From NCBI RefSeq assembly GCF_030817275.1, contig NZ_JAUSZD010000002.1, positions 6,820,001 to 6,884,000 of the forward strand: a stretch of 64,000 nt of DNA, in the 5' to 3' direction. Source of the stretch: Paenibacillus sp. V4I7 (GTDB lineage: Bacteria > Bacillota > Bacilli > Paenibacillales > NBRC-103111). Below are positions 49,860-59,306 of the stretch, one piece after another; within the stretch, counting starts at the first letter, position 1; each line of letters starts with the position of its first letter. The position numbers and the translations under genes were made by a program. The notes beneath the pieces are model-generated. The model searched no databases. It saw only the letters and a program-made list of their open reading frames with translations, and was not told the origin of the DNA.

Positions 49860-50663
49860 ATGAACTTTCATCAACTTATTCCGCTTGTCCCTCTCATTGA
49901 ACAGATCGAGACGAATAGTTCCTCTCTTACGGCCGAATGCCCGGCCAATAAGTATCAGCTTATTATCGTACGCCGTGGACACATCACGATACTTGGCCAA
50001 GATCAAGAACCGACGGTTTGTTCACAAGCCTATGCCTGCCATCCGGATCAAGGTACCTATTCCATCCAAGTTCCCAAAACCAAAACCGTGGAGTACGTTA
50101 TCATCACTTACCGAATGCTCCCTGACGAAAACACGTGGACGTTACAAGGCCCACTTACCACACTCAGCGAGATCAAAATTCACTATATGCTGGATGAGCT
50201 TATCCGAACAACTCATGATCTTCATCCACTCACGGCTGAAGAAGAGGCTGCCCATATATTTCGTAAGCGAATCATGTTGGAGCGCATTCTCTTCATTTAT
50301 TTATATGAATCTCAATTGACCCAAGAGAAAAAGTCTTCAGCCGAATCGATTGAAGAGACTCTTTCCTATATGAATGAACATTATATGGTTGAGCTTTCAC
50401 TTCCGATGTTGGCCAGACGAGCAGGCATGAGTGTAGGTTATTTTACGGTTCTATTCAAAAAGCATACCGGTGCTACGATGATGAATTATTTGTACACACT
50501 GCGTATTGAGAAAGCTAAACAAATGTTTCTCCACACCGATTTACTTGCCAAAGAAGTTGCAGGACGCGTCGGTTTTGTTGATTATTTTCATTTCAGCAAG
50601 GTTTTCAAGAAAAAAACAGGCTATTCTCCTTCCGTATTCCTTGCAAGCCAAAACAAAATCTAA
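49860..50663 (+). CDS. AraC-family regulator of the adjacent iron-uptake genes
   Basis: 267 residues from MNFHQLIPLVPLIEQIE (ATG at 49860). A TTG two codons upstream is better spaced from AAAGG and may be the true start. The sensing domain spans about 1-150; the AraC domain at the C-terminus reads LPMLARRAGMSVGYFTVLFKKHTG and AGRVGFVDYFHFSKVFKKKTG. In B. subtilis the AraC protein Btr activates the linked feu siderophore genes; the arrangement here suggests the same role with an unknown siderophore. A 10-base inverted repeat between this gene and the next is its likely site. Confidence 0.87.
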   Translation: MNFHQLIPLVPLIEQIETNSSSLTAECPANKYQLIIVRRGHITILGQDQEPTVCSQAYACHPDQGTYSIQVPKTKTVEYVIITYRMLPDENTWTLQGPLTTLSEIKIHYMLDELIRTTHDLHPLTAEEEAAHIFRKRIMLERILFIYLYESQLTQEKKSSAESIEETLSYMNEHYMVELSLPMLARRAGMSVGYFTVLFKKHTGATMMNYLYTLRIEKAKQMFLHTDLLAKEVAGRVGFVDYFHFSKVFKKKTGYSPSVFLASQNKI

Positions 50664-50666
50664 TAA

Positions 50667-50750
50667 TAGGACATGTTCATTATACATATTAGACATGTCC
50701 TAAAACGGAATTATTCGGTATGATTCCAAATGAGAATAATAATCATTGTC
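50667..50750 (+). promoter_or_regulatory. Control region of the iron-uptake operon: inverted repeat, -10 box, Fur box
   Basis: TAGGACATGT and ACATGTCCTA (50667-50676 and 50693-50702) form perfect 10-base arms 16 bases apart, ending where a -35 box would be. TATGAT (50719-50724) is the -10 box; no consensus -35 exists, as expected for an activated promoter. GAGAATAATAATCATTGTC (50732-50750) matches 16 of 19 Fur-box positions, downstream of the -10 box. Confidence 0.75.
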
Positions 50751-50766
50751 ACGGGGGAAACCGAAA

Positions 50767-51738
50767 ATGAAAAACCATATCGCTCGTCTTTGTCTTATCG
50801 CACTGATCAGCGTATTTGCAATAAGCCTTGCAGCTTGTGGCAAAACGACGAATACCGAATCAGCTGCAACAACACCGGCTGCAGCAAGCCAGAAGCCTAG
50901 TGCTCAATCCGAGGGTAAAATTACGGTTCAAGATGCGGTTGGAACCGTCGAACTACCTAAGAAACCTGAACGCATTATTACGATGGAATTCGGGTTCACC
51001 GATATCCTCGTCACGTTAGGCGTACAGCCTGTTGGTATTGCTGACGACAACAGCCCTGATCTATTCATGGACTCAGTAAAAAGTCAGTTGACAACATACA
51101 AATCTGTTGGTTCCCGCTATGAGCCAAACATTGAGCTAATTAGTTCACTTAAACCCGATTTGATCATTGTCGACGTAAACAAACACAAGAATGCCATTCC
51201 CCAGCTCAAAGGAATTGCTCCGGTTCTGGTGTTAGATGATTTCCAAGCTGATTACAATCAAATGCTCAAGAACGTTGCAATTATCGCTAAAGCCGTTGGC
51301 AAAGAAGAAGAAGGCAAGAAACGCCTAGCTGAGCATCAAACAATGGTTGAGTCTTTGAAAAAGAAACTAGGTTCAACGAATCTTCGTGTTCTTCCCGCAG
51401 TTGTGAATCCCAAAGGATTCTTCGCTCATTCTGATCACGCTTATAGCGGTTCCTTCCTAGCGATGCTAGGGTACACGGACCCTATTAAAAATACTGCCGC
51501 TTATCCGCAGATCACGCTAGAACAACTGGTTGAAGCCAATCCGCAAGTCCTGTTCCTGCTGCCTACGGAAAAAGAAACCATCATCAAACAATGGGAAACA
51601 AACCCGTTATGGCAAAAAATTGACGCTGTAGCGAACAAAAAAGTGTTCACTGTAGAACGACGTGACTGGTCTCTATCGCGTGGATTCCTCGGATCTGAGA
51701 AAATCCTCGAGGATATCGTGAAGAATTTGGGGCAATAG
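50767..51738 (+). CDS. Siderophore-type iron ABC transporter substrate-binding lipoprotein
   Basis: 323 residues from MKNHIARLCLIAL (ATG at 50767, GGGGG nine bases before). The lipobox is ISLAACG with lipid-bearing Cys24. The FecB/BtuF-type binding fold is recognised by ITVQDAVGTVELPKKPERII, DLIIVDVNKHKNAIPQL and the C-terminal VERRDWSLSRGFLGSEKILE. It probably binds a ferric siderophore or ferric citrate outside the membrane. A Fur box lies just before it. Four bases separate it from the permease gene. Confidence 0.92.
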   Translation: MKNHIARLCLIALISVFAISLAACGKTTNTESAATTPAAASQKPSAQSEGKITVQDAVGTVELPKKPERIITMEFGFTDILVTLGVQPVGIADDNSPDLFMDSVKSQLTTYKSVGSRYEPNIELISSLKPDLIIVDVNKHKNAIPQLKGIAPVLVLDDFQADYNQMLKNVAIIAKAVGKEEEGKKRLAEHQTMVESLKKKLGSTNLRVLPAVVNPKGFFAHSDHAYSGSFLAMLGYTDPIKNTAAYPQITLEQLVEANPQVLFLLPTEKETIIKQWETNPLWQKIDAVANKKVFTVERRDWSLSRGFLGSEKILEDIVKNLGQ

Positions 51739-51742
51739 TCCA

Positions 51743-52756
51743 ATGAATCCTACATATGAGAAGCAGAGCCGTAAATGGCCTCTGCTCTTCCTTTTTTCTA
51801 TCTCTATTCTCATTATGATGATGGGTGTGATCTGTAGTTTGAAATGGGGCCAGGCTCAGGTCTCCTGGCGCACCTTGATCGAGGCCGTGACCTACCAAGG
51901 CAATGACAAAGCTCACCTCTACATCCAAACACTACGTTTACCACGTGCCATCATGGCATGTATCGTAGGCATGCAGTTAGCCTTAGCAGGATTGCTTACA
52001 CAGCTAACAACCAAGAACCCACTAGCATCCCCACACATTTTCGGAATTAATGCCGGAGCGGCTTTGGCCGTGGTGGTGGGACTTGTCGTTTTACCCCACT
52101 TTGGCAATATAGGCCTAATTGGCTTCGCATTCGCAGGGGCAGCCCTAAGCGCGCTGCTCATTTGGTCATTAGCAGGAACGGGACGTCAGCAATACGTGCG
52201 TTTAGCCCTAGCCGGGATAACCATCCACTTCCTCATGTCTTCGCTGACGGAAGGCTTCATTATCATGAATCAGCATGCCACTGACAGCATGATCTTCTGG
52301 CTTGTTGGCTCCTTGAATCAAGCGGCTTGGACGGAAGTTCGCATCATTTTACCTTTTTTTGTAGGCGGCATGATGCTATTCAGCTTCATGCTCCCCTCAT
52401 TCAAGCTGCTGCTAATGGATGACGACATTGCGGCAGGTTTAGGCCAACGTGTTAACCTCGTGCGTGGAATCAGTATTCTACTCGTCATCGTACTCGCCGG
52501 ATCCGCAGTAGCCTTATGTGGTCCGATTGGTTTCGTTTGTCTCCTTGTTCCGCACATGGCTCGCGCCATGGTCGGCCCGAACTTAACGATTCTTGGCCCG
52601 TTTACAGCTCTACTTGGGGGGATTTTGCTTCTATACGCCGACTTCCTCAGCCGCTTTATCGCTTTTCCATTCGAATCACCGGTTGGCATTGTGACAGCTG
52701 CGATTGGCGCGCCATACTTCATCTACTTAGCTCGCAAGCAAGGAGGTGCGCGGTGA
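51743..52756 (+). CDS. FecCD-family iron-siderophore permease, first subunit
   Basis: 337 residues, about ten helices. It shows LRLPRAIMACIVGMQLALAGLLTQ, NPLASPHIFGINAGAALAVV and CGPIGFVCLLVPHMARAMVG, the FecCD signatures. It forms a heterodimer with the next gene product. Its TGA overlaps the next GTG. No ATPase gene is in the operon, so a shared ATPase elsewhere (FhuC or YusV type) is needed. Confidence 0.93.
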   Translation: MNPTYEKQSRKWPLLFLFSISILIMMMGVICSLKWGQAQVSWRTLIEAVTYQGNDKAHLYIQTLRLPRAIMACIVGMQLALAGLLTQLTTKNPLASPHIFGINAGAALAVVVGLVVLPHFGNIGLIGFAFAGAALSALLIWSLAGTGRQQYVRLALAGITIHFLMSSLTEGFIIMNQHATDSMIFWLVGSLNQAAWTEVRIILPFFVGGMMLFSFMLPSFKLLLMDDDIAAGLGQRVNLVRGISILLVIVLAGSAVALCGPIGFVCLLVPHMARAMVGPNLTILGPFTALLGGILLLYADFLSRFIAFPFESPVGIVTAAIGAPYFIYLARKQGGAR

Positions 52757-53757
52757 AGAGGATAGCACGAACAATGCGAAAACCTGTTTTTTCCCTGATG
52801 TCAGCATGCGCAATTATGATAGTGCTCGCTATCATCTATGCACATGTGGGCGCCGTGCGGATCCCGCTTGGAGATGTATGGGCAGGATTCATGGATGAGA
52901 AGAGTCCGTCTTATTTCATCGTGCATCAGGTTCGATTGCCACGCATCTTGGTTGCAATTTTAGCGGGATTTGGTCTAGCGGTTGGCGGCGTTATTCTACA
53001 GAGCTTGGTGAGAAATCCGCTTGCCAGCCCTGATGTTATTGGGATTACCAAAGGGGCTGGATTCATGGCTGCGGCTGTTATCTTTCTCTTTCCCAAATCG
53101 CCAAGTTACTTCTTGCCGATTGCTGCGTTCGTCGGTGCCTTCTCTGCATTCCTTCTTCTACTGCTGTTAAGTCGGCGATTAACACTCCCTCCGGCCTCTC
53201 TTGCCTTGGTAGGCGTTGCCATTGGGACTGTGTTTCAAGCCGGCACACAGTATTTGATTATCAGACACCCAAGCGACATCAACATGGCGCTGCTCTGGCT
53301 GTCCGGAAGCTTATGGAGCCGAAGCTGGCACGATGTGTACACGCTGCTGCCGTGGATCGCCGGGCTCCTGCCTATCGTGTGGGCGAACTCTGCGAAGCTG
53401 AATATTTTTCAGCTTGGTGACGATATCACCACCTCGCTCGGGCTGAACATCGCGAAGCAGCGCTTCTGGCTGCTGCTGCTTGCCGTTGCTCTCGCCGGCA
53501 TCTCCGTGTCGGCCGTTGGCGCGATCGGCTTCATTGGCCTGATCGCGCCCCATATCGCGCGGAGCATCGTCGGCGCTCGGCATCAATGGCTGATCCCGCT
53601 AGCCGCCTTGATCGGCGCCGATTTGATGCTGCTGGGAGACTTGCTCGGCCGCATCATTATCCTCCCGCGGGAAGTGCCTGTGGGCATCATGACCGCCGTC
53701 ATCGGCGCACCTTATTTTATCTACTTGCTGCGTAGGGAGCGTCTGCGTAGAGGGTAA
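52753..53757 (+). CDS. FecCD-family iron-siderophore permease, second subunit
   Basis: 334 residues from a GTG at 52753 that overlaps the previous stop (GTGA) and is preceded by the full AAGGAGGTG ribosome site. Ten helices; VRLPRILVAILAGFGLAVGGVILQ, NPLASPDVIGITKGAG and AVGAIGFIGLIAPHIARSIVG are the family motifs. The open frame extends far upstream inside the first permease gene, but the overlap and ribosome site fix the start. The 3' half is rich in G+C and includes a 9-base inverted repeat (53518-53549) and the palindrome ATCGGCGCCGAT. Confidence 0.93.
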   Translation: MKRIARTMRKPVFSLMSACAIMIVLAIIYAHVGAVRIPLGDVWAGFMDEKSPSYFIVHQVRLPRILVAILAGFGLAVGGVILQSLVRNPLASPDVIGITKGAGFMAAAVIFLFPKSPSYFLPIAAFVGAFSAFLLLLLLSRRLTLPPASLALVGVAIGTVFQAGTQYLIIRHPSDINMALLWLSGSLWSRSWHDVYTLLPWIAGLLPIVWANSAKLNIFQLGDDITTSLGLNIAKQRFWLLLLAVALAGISVSAVGAIGFIGLIAPHIARSIVGARHQWLIPLAALIGADLMLLGDLLGRIIILPREVPVGIMTAVIGAPYFIYLLRRERLRRG

Positions 53758-53768
53758 TACACCAAAGA

Positions 53769-53804
53769 GGATGCAAAACCGATTCACGGTTTGCATCCTT
53801 TTTT
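53769..53804 (+). terminator. Terminator of the iron-uptake operon
   Basis: GGATGCAAA(A)CCG and CGGTTTGCATCC stem with one bulged A, followed by six T. Confidence 0.88.
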
Positions 53805-53840
53805 GCCGGTGAGTAAAGTCAGATACTTTGGGGAGAAATT

Positions 53841-53908
53841 GTTGTATTTACTGCAACATTCCTGGGGAAAACGCGGATTAGCTGGCCTAAAGTTGTAAAA
53901 AATACAAC
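53841..53908. repeat. Two-unit palindromic element, copy C
   Basis: Units at 53841-53857 (GTTGTAT-TTA-CTGCAAC, one mismatch) and 53892-53908 (GTTGTA-N5-TACAAC) are separated by exactly 34 bases, as in units one and two of copies A and B. The spacer is diverged. It lies between convergent genes. Confidence 0.75.
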
Positions 53909-54027
53909 AACCCCTTGACCAGGAGTCATCCCTTGCATGTTACGCATCAACCTGGACTAGCGCTCTCATCCAAAAGATCAGCATAAGCCGTATATGGTCC
54001 CTATTCCTTTGCGGGTTACTGTCTACC

Positions 54028-57000
54028 TTAACTCATACCACGCAGCCGATCCGCAATAACTCTCATCATGCTTCGCAGAACATCAATATTCTGGAAGCAA
54101 AAGGTCAACACCAGATCCCGATGAAGCTGCAGCAGGACGGTAGCTTCCTTCGCCGTACAGTCAGCCGAACGAGGACCGCTGTCGATAATCGCCATCTCAC
54201 CGAAGAACGCGCCTTCCTGTAGAACCGCGTACTCTTCACTGCCTCTATGCACACGAATGCTTCCTTCGATAATGCCATACATGGTATCTCCGAAATCACC
54301 TGCGCGGCAGATGACTTCTCCAGGTTCGTAGGCAACTTCTTCCACCATTTGAGCGAGCCAAATGAAATCCTCAGGAGCTAGATGCACGAACAAATCTACT
54401 TTTTGCAGCACGAGAATCCGCCGTAAAATGACTTCGTCCTTCGTTAAGCCTTCTGCTGTCTTGGTTACAGGCAATTGCAGGGTGGCTGCGACTTCTGCGT
54501 GACTTTGCTCCAGTTCAGACTTAACCGCTGTCTGTCCCCGCTCCAATTCGGATCGCAACCTGCGGGACAGCAGCTTCATCATTTCAACCGCAATGCTGGT
54601 CTGATCGAACATCATATCGTAGAAAACAGAGGAATCCAGTCGCCACAGAAGAACATCCTCCTCGGCTTTAATGGTTGCTGTTCGGGCTCCCTGAGTCAGA
54701 ATCGCCATTTCACCGAAGCATTCTCCCCGCTTCAGCTCGCCTAGCGGCTGCCCACCTCGGTATACGCCGGCTCGACCTCCATCCATAATCATCAGGGAAT
54801 CTCCTAGATCCCCTTCCTGAATGATGACTGCCCCCTTCTGAACACTCAGTTTATGTAGTCGCCGTGCAATAACAGAGAGATCTCTGCTGATCATCCCTTG
54901 GAACAAAGATACATGGCGGAGCAAATGCACGCGATGCATCAAATCCGAGAGATCCTCATTTGGTGAAGTTCTGGGCTTGTCCATGGTGAGATGCTGTATC
55001 GCTTGCTTGAGCCAATCATCCCCTTGCGCGGATAACCAGTTCAACTGTTCGCTTAGTGGCATGTCCGTTACGGAATTCCTAACCACCACGCTTGAGCCTG
55101 ACATAAATGTCGTCATTTCCGTGCGCAGGCTTCCTCGAAGCGTTTGATCGATCACTTCCTCCGCATTGGCCTGCTGCCTGGAATCCCCTTCGGACCAGTC
55201 GATATAGACGGCCTGCATCGTTTTCTCTTCATAGATGAGCGATAACAACTGGAAGATGCGTCGACTGATCGCTGTTCGAATTTCTCTTATGATATTCTTG
55301 ATGTCCGAGCAGCCCTCTATCCCAACAATGCTCGCCCCATGTTCAGCAAACTGCCCATGCAGCTTTAATTCCCGGAGAATATAAGTCTCTACTTTGTGGC
55401 TGTCCACAAAAGGTAGTCTCTTATGCATACGAAGCAGCGATTCCAAAATGCGATCACGCATGTCGTAGTTGGCAGCCTCGTAGCAGTCGAACAGCATATC
55501 GAAGGCTCTCTGCGTAGCGATTCGTTCGAATACGGCTGGTAAATACAAGCCAATTTCTCTCTGGTTCAAATAAGGCGCTAACTGTGGCAAAATATCCTGC
55601 TCATCATAAGCAGCGAGGGCCTGGGTGGCGTAGCGCCGGGTTTGGCTGTCTTTTAACATCGCAACTATCGGTACAATTAACGGAGGTACATGCAGAATAG
55701 CGGCAGATTCTAAAGCGCGAATTCGAACCTGCGGACTGCTGTCTTGTAAGAGAGAAATTAGCGGTTTATAGAAATTTTTCACACGAATTTGTCCAAATAA
55801 GGCAGCCATCGCAATCCGTTCTTCTTCATGCCCGCTTTCCATCATTTGTTTCAATTTCCCGACCGCTCGAAACATACCTTCAATACTATAATATTTCACC
55901 AAACCAGCGATGGCAGCTGCTTGTACCTCCACTGATTGATCTTCTAGATGAACGGTTATTTCATCTACATATTCCTCATTGGCATACGCTGCTAGCGCCA
56001 TTATTGCCCTAGCTTTCACCTGATTGTTTTCGGTTGCCACCAAGAATTGCAAGATAGGTTCGAAGCCGTCCGGCACCTTTTGCTCCACATAGGCCAAGGC
56101 TTCCATACACATTTCAGGAATTGAATGATGCAGCAGTCCGTCTAGATGAGGCGTTAGGTCGAAGGAGTCCATCTCTCGTAAAAGACCGAAGGCGTACAAA
56201 GCTTGCTGCTTATCTGAGCTGGATAGCGCATCAATCAGGATTTGCCGACTAGCAGGGTCCATTAGATTGAGTTCAACCTTCTGGAGATCGTCTCCCCCTG
56301 TTTTGAGATTAGATAAGAGGGTATGCAGATAGGCTTTCTTGACCTTTATCCCCGCAACGATTCCAATCACAAGCAAAACCAGCACGATATAACTCAATTG
56401 TTCAGGAGCAAGCAGCCGCGTTACGATAAGTAAACAAATGGCAGCCAACCCCTTGGCCCCATTGCGGACAATGCCATCTAGGAAGCTCTTCGCTCTGCCC
56501 CGCCACTCCGGTGGAACAGGGAACATCACTAATTGGCTCACTGAGGAGTAGAGAGTATCCCCGACAACTTTATCGCTTCCTTTCACGATTACAGCCATAG
56601 CCAGTACAGGCAGGACTAAAATACCAAAACTGCCAGCAATTAAGGTAATCGGGAAGACAAGCAAGGCGGTCATCACGCCGAATCGCGTCAAGATGCGACT
56701 GGATATAAACAATTGAACAAATAAAGCAATCAACCCGGAGAACCCATAGAAGCTGCCCATAAACCCAGCCAAGGCCTCATTCTGTAAGGTCCCTCTCAGG
56801 ATCACCTTGAATTGATAATCAATTAATGTGAGAGATAATACGAGTGCTGCAGATAAAATGGCGACATATTTCAGATGAGGAACGCTCGCGAATAAACCTG
56901 ATTTCCGACGTACGGCCTGCTTCGCCGTTGTTGTCCTAGGCTGAGCCGGTTTGGCTTCTATCGATTCCTTAGCGAAACTTAAGATCAAATAAACGGCCAC

Positions 57001-57585
57001 CAAACCGAGCAGCTGTAGACCCGCATAAAAGTAAATCAGATTCGCTGTGCCTACGAGCGGAACGAGTGCTTTTAGCCCAAACCCGCTTAAAATCCCCCCC
57101 GTAATCCCCCCGCTTCCTACGATTCCAATCATCTGCTTGGCTTTCCTCTGATTCATCACTGATGTGGCGAACTGCCAGAAACAAACAATCATCAGGAAAT
57201 TAAACACGTCATAGCCGATGTAGATAACAGGAAACACCCAACGCAGCTCTAGTCCCACACCAAACCTAGAAACTAGAACCAGTACGGAGATTAGCGGAAT
57301 TAGGATCTTCATGAGGCTTTCCAACCGAACCTTCGGTGAGTATCGCTGAAAAAGGATCCCCGCCATGATCATGACCAGGGCCTGAGGCAAGTACATCAGA
57401 GATAAATAGGAATTATCAAACCGGCTTAAAAAAAGCGTATCTGCCGCGGTTCTCCCGATGGTTGAGGCTGAAACGACACAAAATAAATAAGCGAATAAGA
57501 GAAAAACTTTCCCATACTCTTGCTTATCTTCAGCGAATTTATGTAAAAAGATCTGATAAGTTTTGCTAAACATCATACGGCTCAT
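54028..57585 (-). CDS. Nucleotide-transporter-like MFS protein fused to HEAT repeats and two cyclic-nucleotide-binding domains
   Basis: 1185 residues from the ATG at 57585 (GAGGTG five bases upstream). Residues 1-about 425: twelve membrane helices resembling Npt/NTT ADP-ATP translocases and MFS carriers (YGKVFLLFAYLFCVVSASTI; MIGIVGSGGITGGILSGFG). About 430-740: HEAT repeats (SPQVRIRALESAAILH; QSVEVQAAAIAGLVKY). About 900-1000 and 1065-1175: two cNMP-binding domains with FGEMAILTQGARTAT and FGEMAIIDSGPRSAD, both keeping the Glu and Arg that hold the cyclic nucleotide phosphate. A free-living host would not use it for energy parasitism, so a sensing or gated-transport role is inferred. It is monocistronic. 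Confidence 0.85.
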   Translation of the reverse strand: MSRMMFSKTYQIFLHKFAEDKQEYGKVFLLFAYLFCVVSASTIGRTAADTLFLSRFDNSYLSLMYLPQALVMIMAGILFQRYSPKVRLESLMKILIPLISVLVLVSRFGVGLELRWVFPVIYIGYDVFNFLMIVCFWQFATSVMNQRKAKQMIGIVGSGGITGGILSGFGLKALVPLVGTANLIYFYAGLQLLGLVAVYLILSFAKESIEAKPAQPRTTTAKQAVRRKSGLFASVPHLKYVAILSAALVLSLTLIDYQFKVILRGTLQNEALAGFMGSFYGFSGLIALFVQLFISSRILTRFGVMTALLVFPITLIAGSFGILVLPVLAMAVIVKGSDKVVGDTLYSSVSQLVMFPVPPEWRGRAKSFLDGIVRNGAKGLAAICLLIVTRLLAPEQLSYIVLVLLVIGIVAGIKVKKAYLHTLLSNLKTGGDDLQKVELNLMDPASRQILIDALSSSDKQQALYAFGLLREMDSFDLTPHLDGLLHHSIPEMCMEALAYVEQKVPDGFEPILQFLVATENNQVKARAIMALAAYANEEYVDEITVHLEDQSVEVQAAAIAGLVKYYSIEGMFRAVGKLKQMMESGHEEERIAMAALFGQIRVKNFYKPLISLLQDSSPQVRIRALESAAILHVPPLIVPIVAMLKDSQTRRYATQALAAYDEQDILPQLAPYLNQREIGLYLPAVFERIATQRAFDMLFDCYEAANYDMRDRILESLLRMHKRLPFVDSHKVETYILRELKLHGQFAEHGASIVGIEGCSDIKNIIREIRTAISRRIFQLLSLIYEEKTMQAVYIDWSEGDSRQQANAEEVIDQTLRGSLRTEMTTFMSGSSVVVRNSVTDMPLSEQLNWLSAQGDDWLKQAIQHLTMDKPRTSPNEDLSDLMHRVHLLRHVSLFQGMISRDLSVIARRLHKLSVQKGAVIIQEGDLGDSLMIMDGGRAGVYRGGQPLGELKRGECFGEMAILTQGARTATIKAEEDVLLWRLDSSVFYDMMFDQTSIAVEMMKLLSRRLRSELERGQTAVKSELEQSHAEVAATLQLPVTKTAEGLTKDEVILRRILVLQKVDLFVHLAPEDFIWLAQMVEEVAYEPGEVICRAGDFGDTMYGIIEGSIRVHRGSEEYAVLQEGAFFGEMAIIDSGPRSADCTAKEATVLLQLHRDLVLTFCFQNIDVLRSMMRVIADRLRGMS

Positions 57586-57735
57586 GATACACCTCATTTT
57601 AGAATCGACGCTTAAAGACGCCTAATGAAATTGTACCAGAAGTCCTAGGATTAAATAACTAATTTATTAAAAAAAAGAGACACAATCCGTCACAATACTA
57701 CGAAACTCAACCGAATTAAATCAGCTAAAAAATGC

Positions 57736-57767
57736 AAAAAAACCGCCCCAGCAATGGAACGGTTCTA
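57736..57767 (-). terminator. Terminator of the dctA-aspA-malic enzyme operon
   Basis: On the minus strand AACCGTTCC and GGGGCGGTT pair (two G-U) around six bases, followed by seven T, about 60 bases after the malic enzyme stop. Confidence 0.8.
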
Positions 57768-57824
57768 TGCTATGACGATTTCCTTGCAGATCTTCTCTTT
57801 TAAGGCGAAGAACTGGGGACTGTT

Positions 57825-59252
57825 CTACTCCTTATTGGGATCTCTCATGCTCTTGCGTGCCACCCCTGTACGATAGGCTGCTTCAACAACTGCCTCCCTT
57901 ACCTTTTCCACCACTTTCTGGTTAAAAACGCTTGGGATAATATAAGTCTCATTCAATTCTTCATCGGTTACTACGGATGCAATAGCCTGAGCAGCCGCCA
58001 GCTTCATTTCCTCATTGATCTCACTCGCCCTGCAATCCAAAGCGCCGCGGAAAATACCGGGAAAGCAAAGAACGTTATTGATTTGATTCGGCTTATCAGA
58101 TCTCCCTGTAGCCATCACTCTCACATAGGGCTTGGCAAGCTCGGGATCGATCTCCGGCATGGGGTTCGCCATCGCGAAGACAATCGGGTCCCTCGCCATG
58201 GATCGAACATCATCTACTGTTAAAATGTTAGGAGCGGAAACGCCAATGAATACATCCGCATGCTGGATAACGTCGGACAAACTCCCTGCTTCCAAGTTCG
58301 GATTCGTCATCTGGGCAAACTCGGTCCAATGCGCATTGTCGTACTGTGTATTTCGGTTAATCGCGCCATAGCGGTCCACTCCGATTAAGTTACGCACGCC
58401 AGCGGCGAGCAGCATCTTAGAGCAAGCGATACCTGCCGCCCCAATGCCGTTAACAACAACTTTAATGTCCGACATTTGTTTGCCTGTTATTTTCAGCGCA
58501 TTCAACAATCCGGCAAGCAGCACGACAGCCGTCCCGTGTTGGTCATCATGAAACACGGGAATATCGAGTTCACGCTTCAGCCGTTCTTCGATCTCAAAGC
58601 AGCGAGGCGACGATATGTCCTCTAGATTGATGCCTCCAAACGCTGGAGCTATCGCTTTGATGATGCTGACGATTTCGTCCGGATCCTTCGTGTCAAGGCA
58701 GATTGGGAATGCATCCACGCCCGCGAATTGTTTGAACAGCATCGCTTTGCCTTCCATCACTGGCATCGCGGCCAACGGTCCGATGTCGCCAAGCCCAAGT
58801 ACAGCCGTACCGTCGGATACCACTGCGATCATATTCCGTTTGATCGTCAGCAAATAGGCTTTGCTTGGCTCTTCCGCAATGGCGGTACAAATTTGAGCGA
58901 CCCCAGGGGTATACACCCGGGACAAATCGTCACGGTTTTTGACTGGAATTTTCGAATTTATCTCAATCTTCCCACCTAAGTGGACAAGGAAGGTACGGTC
59001 CGATACGTGAATCACCTTTACACCGCTTAGACTTCGAAGAGACTCGCCGATAAGCTGGCTATGTGTTTGATCGAAAACATTCACAGTAATATCGCGGACA
59101 GTACTCGTGCGACCGGAAGAAATGACATCTATGCCTACAATGTCTCCCCCTGTCTTTTCTATGGTAGCAGCGATATCGCCGAGCGAGGTTAACTCTTTAT
59201 CTATTTGAAGCCGAAAAATCATATAAGTCGTTGCACCGCTTGGAACTGACAT
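57825..59252 (-). CDS. NAD-dependent malic enzyme with N-terminal ACT domain
   Basis: 475 residues from MSVPSGATTYMIFRLQI (ATG at 59252); a GTG four codons upstream sits against the GGGAGA site and is less likely. An ACT domain (about 8-85) for amino-acid or metabolite sensing precedes the malic enzyme core: RVYTPGVAQICTAI, GLGDIGPLAAMPVMEGKAML, the metal/NAD segments FHDDQHGTAVVLLAG and VVNGIGAAGIACSKML, and FAMANPMPEIDP. It converts malate to pyruvate and CO2. As last gene after dctA and aspA it completes a route aspartate to fumarate (to malate by fumarase elsewhere) to pyruvate. Its symbol is left open (maeA/mleA types). Confidence 0.93.
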   Translation of the reverse strand: MSVPSGATTYMIFRLQIDKELTSLGDIAATIEKTGGDIVGIDVISSGRTSTVRDITVNVFDQTHSQLIGESLRSLSGVKVIHVSDRTFLVHLGGKIEINSKIPVKNRDDLSRVYTPGVAQICTAIAEEPSKAYLLTIKRNMIAVVSDGTAVLGLGDIGPLAAMPVMEGKAMLFKQFAGVDAFPICLDTKDPDEIVSIIKAIAPAFGGINLEDISSPRCFEIEERLKRELDIPVFHDDQHGTAVVLLAGLLNALKITGKQMSDIKVVVNGIGAAGIACSKMLLAAGVRNLIGVDRYGAINRNTQYDNAHWTEFAQMTNPNLEAGSLSDVIQHADVFIGVSAPNILTVDDVRSMARDPIVFAMANPMPEIDPELAKPYVRVMATGRSDKPNQINNVLCFPGIFRGALDCRASEINEEMKLAAAQAIASVVTDEELNETYIIPSVFNQKVVEKVREAVVEAAYRTGVARKSMRDPNKE

Positions 59253-59306
59253 GTTCCTGTTCACTCTCCCTTTAATTTTGCTCTAATCGAGCCTTTCCTT
59301 TCAGCA

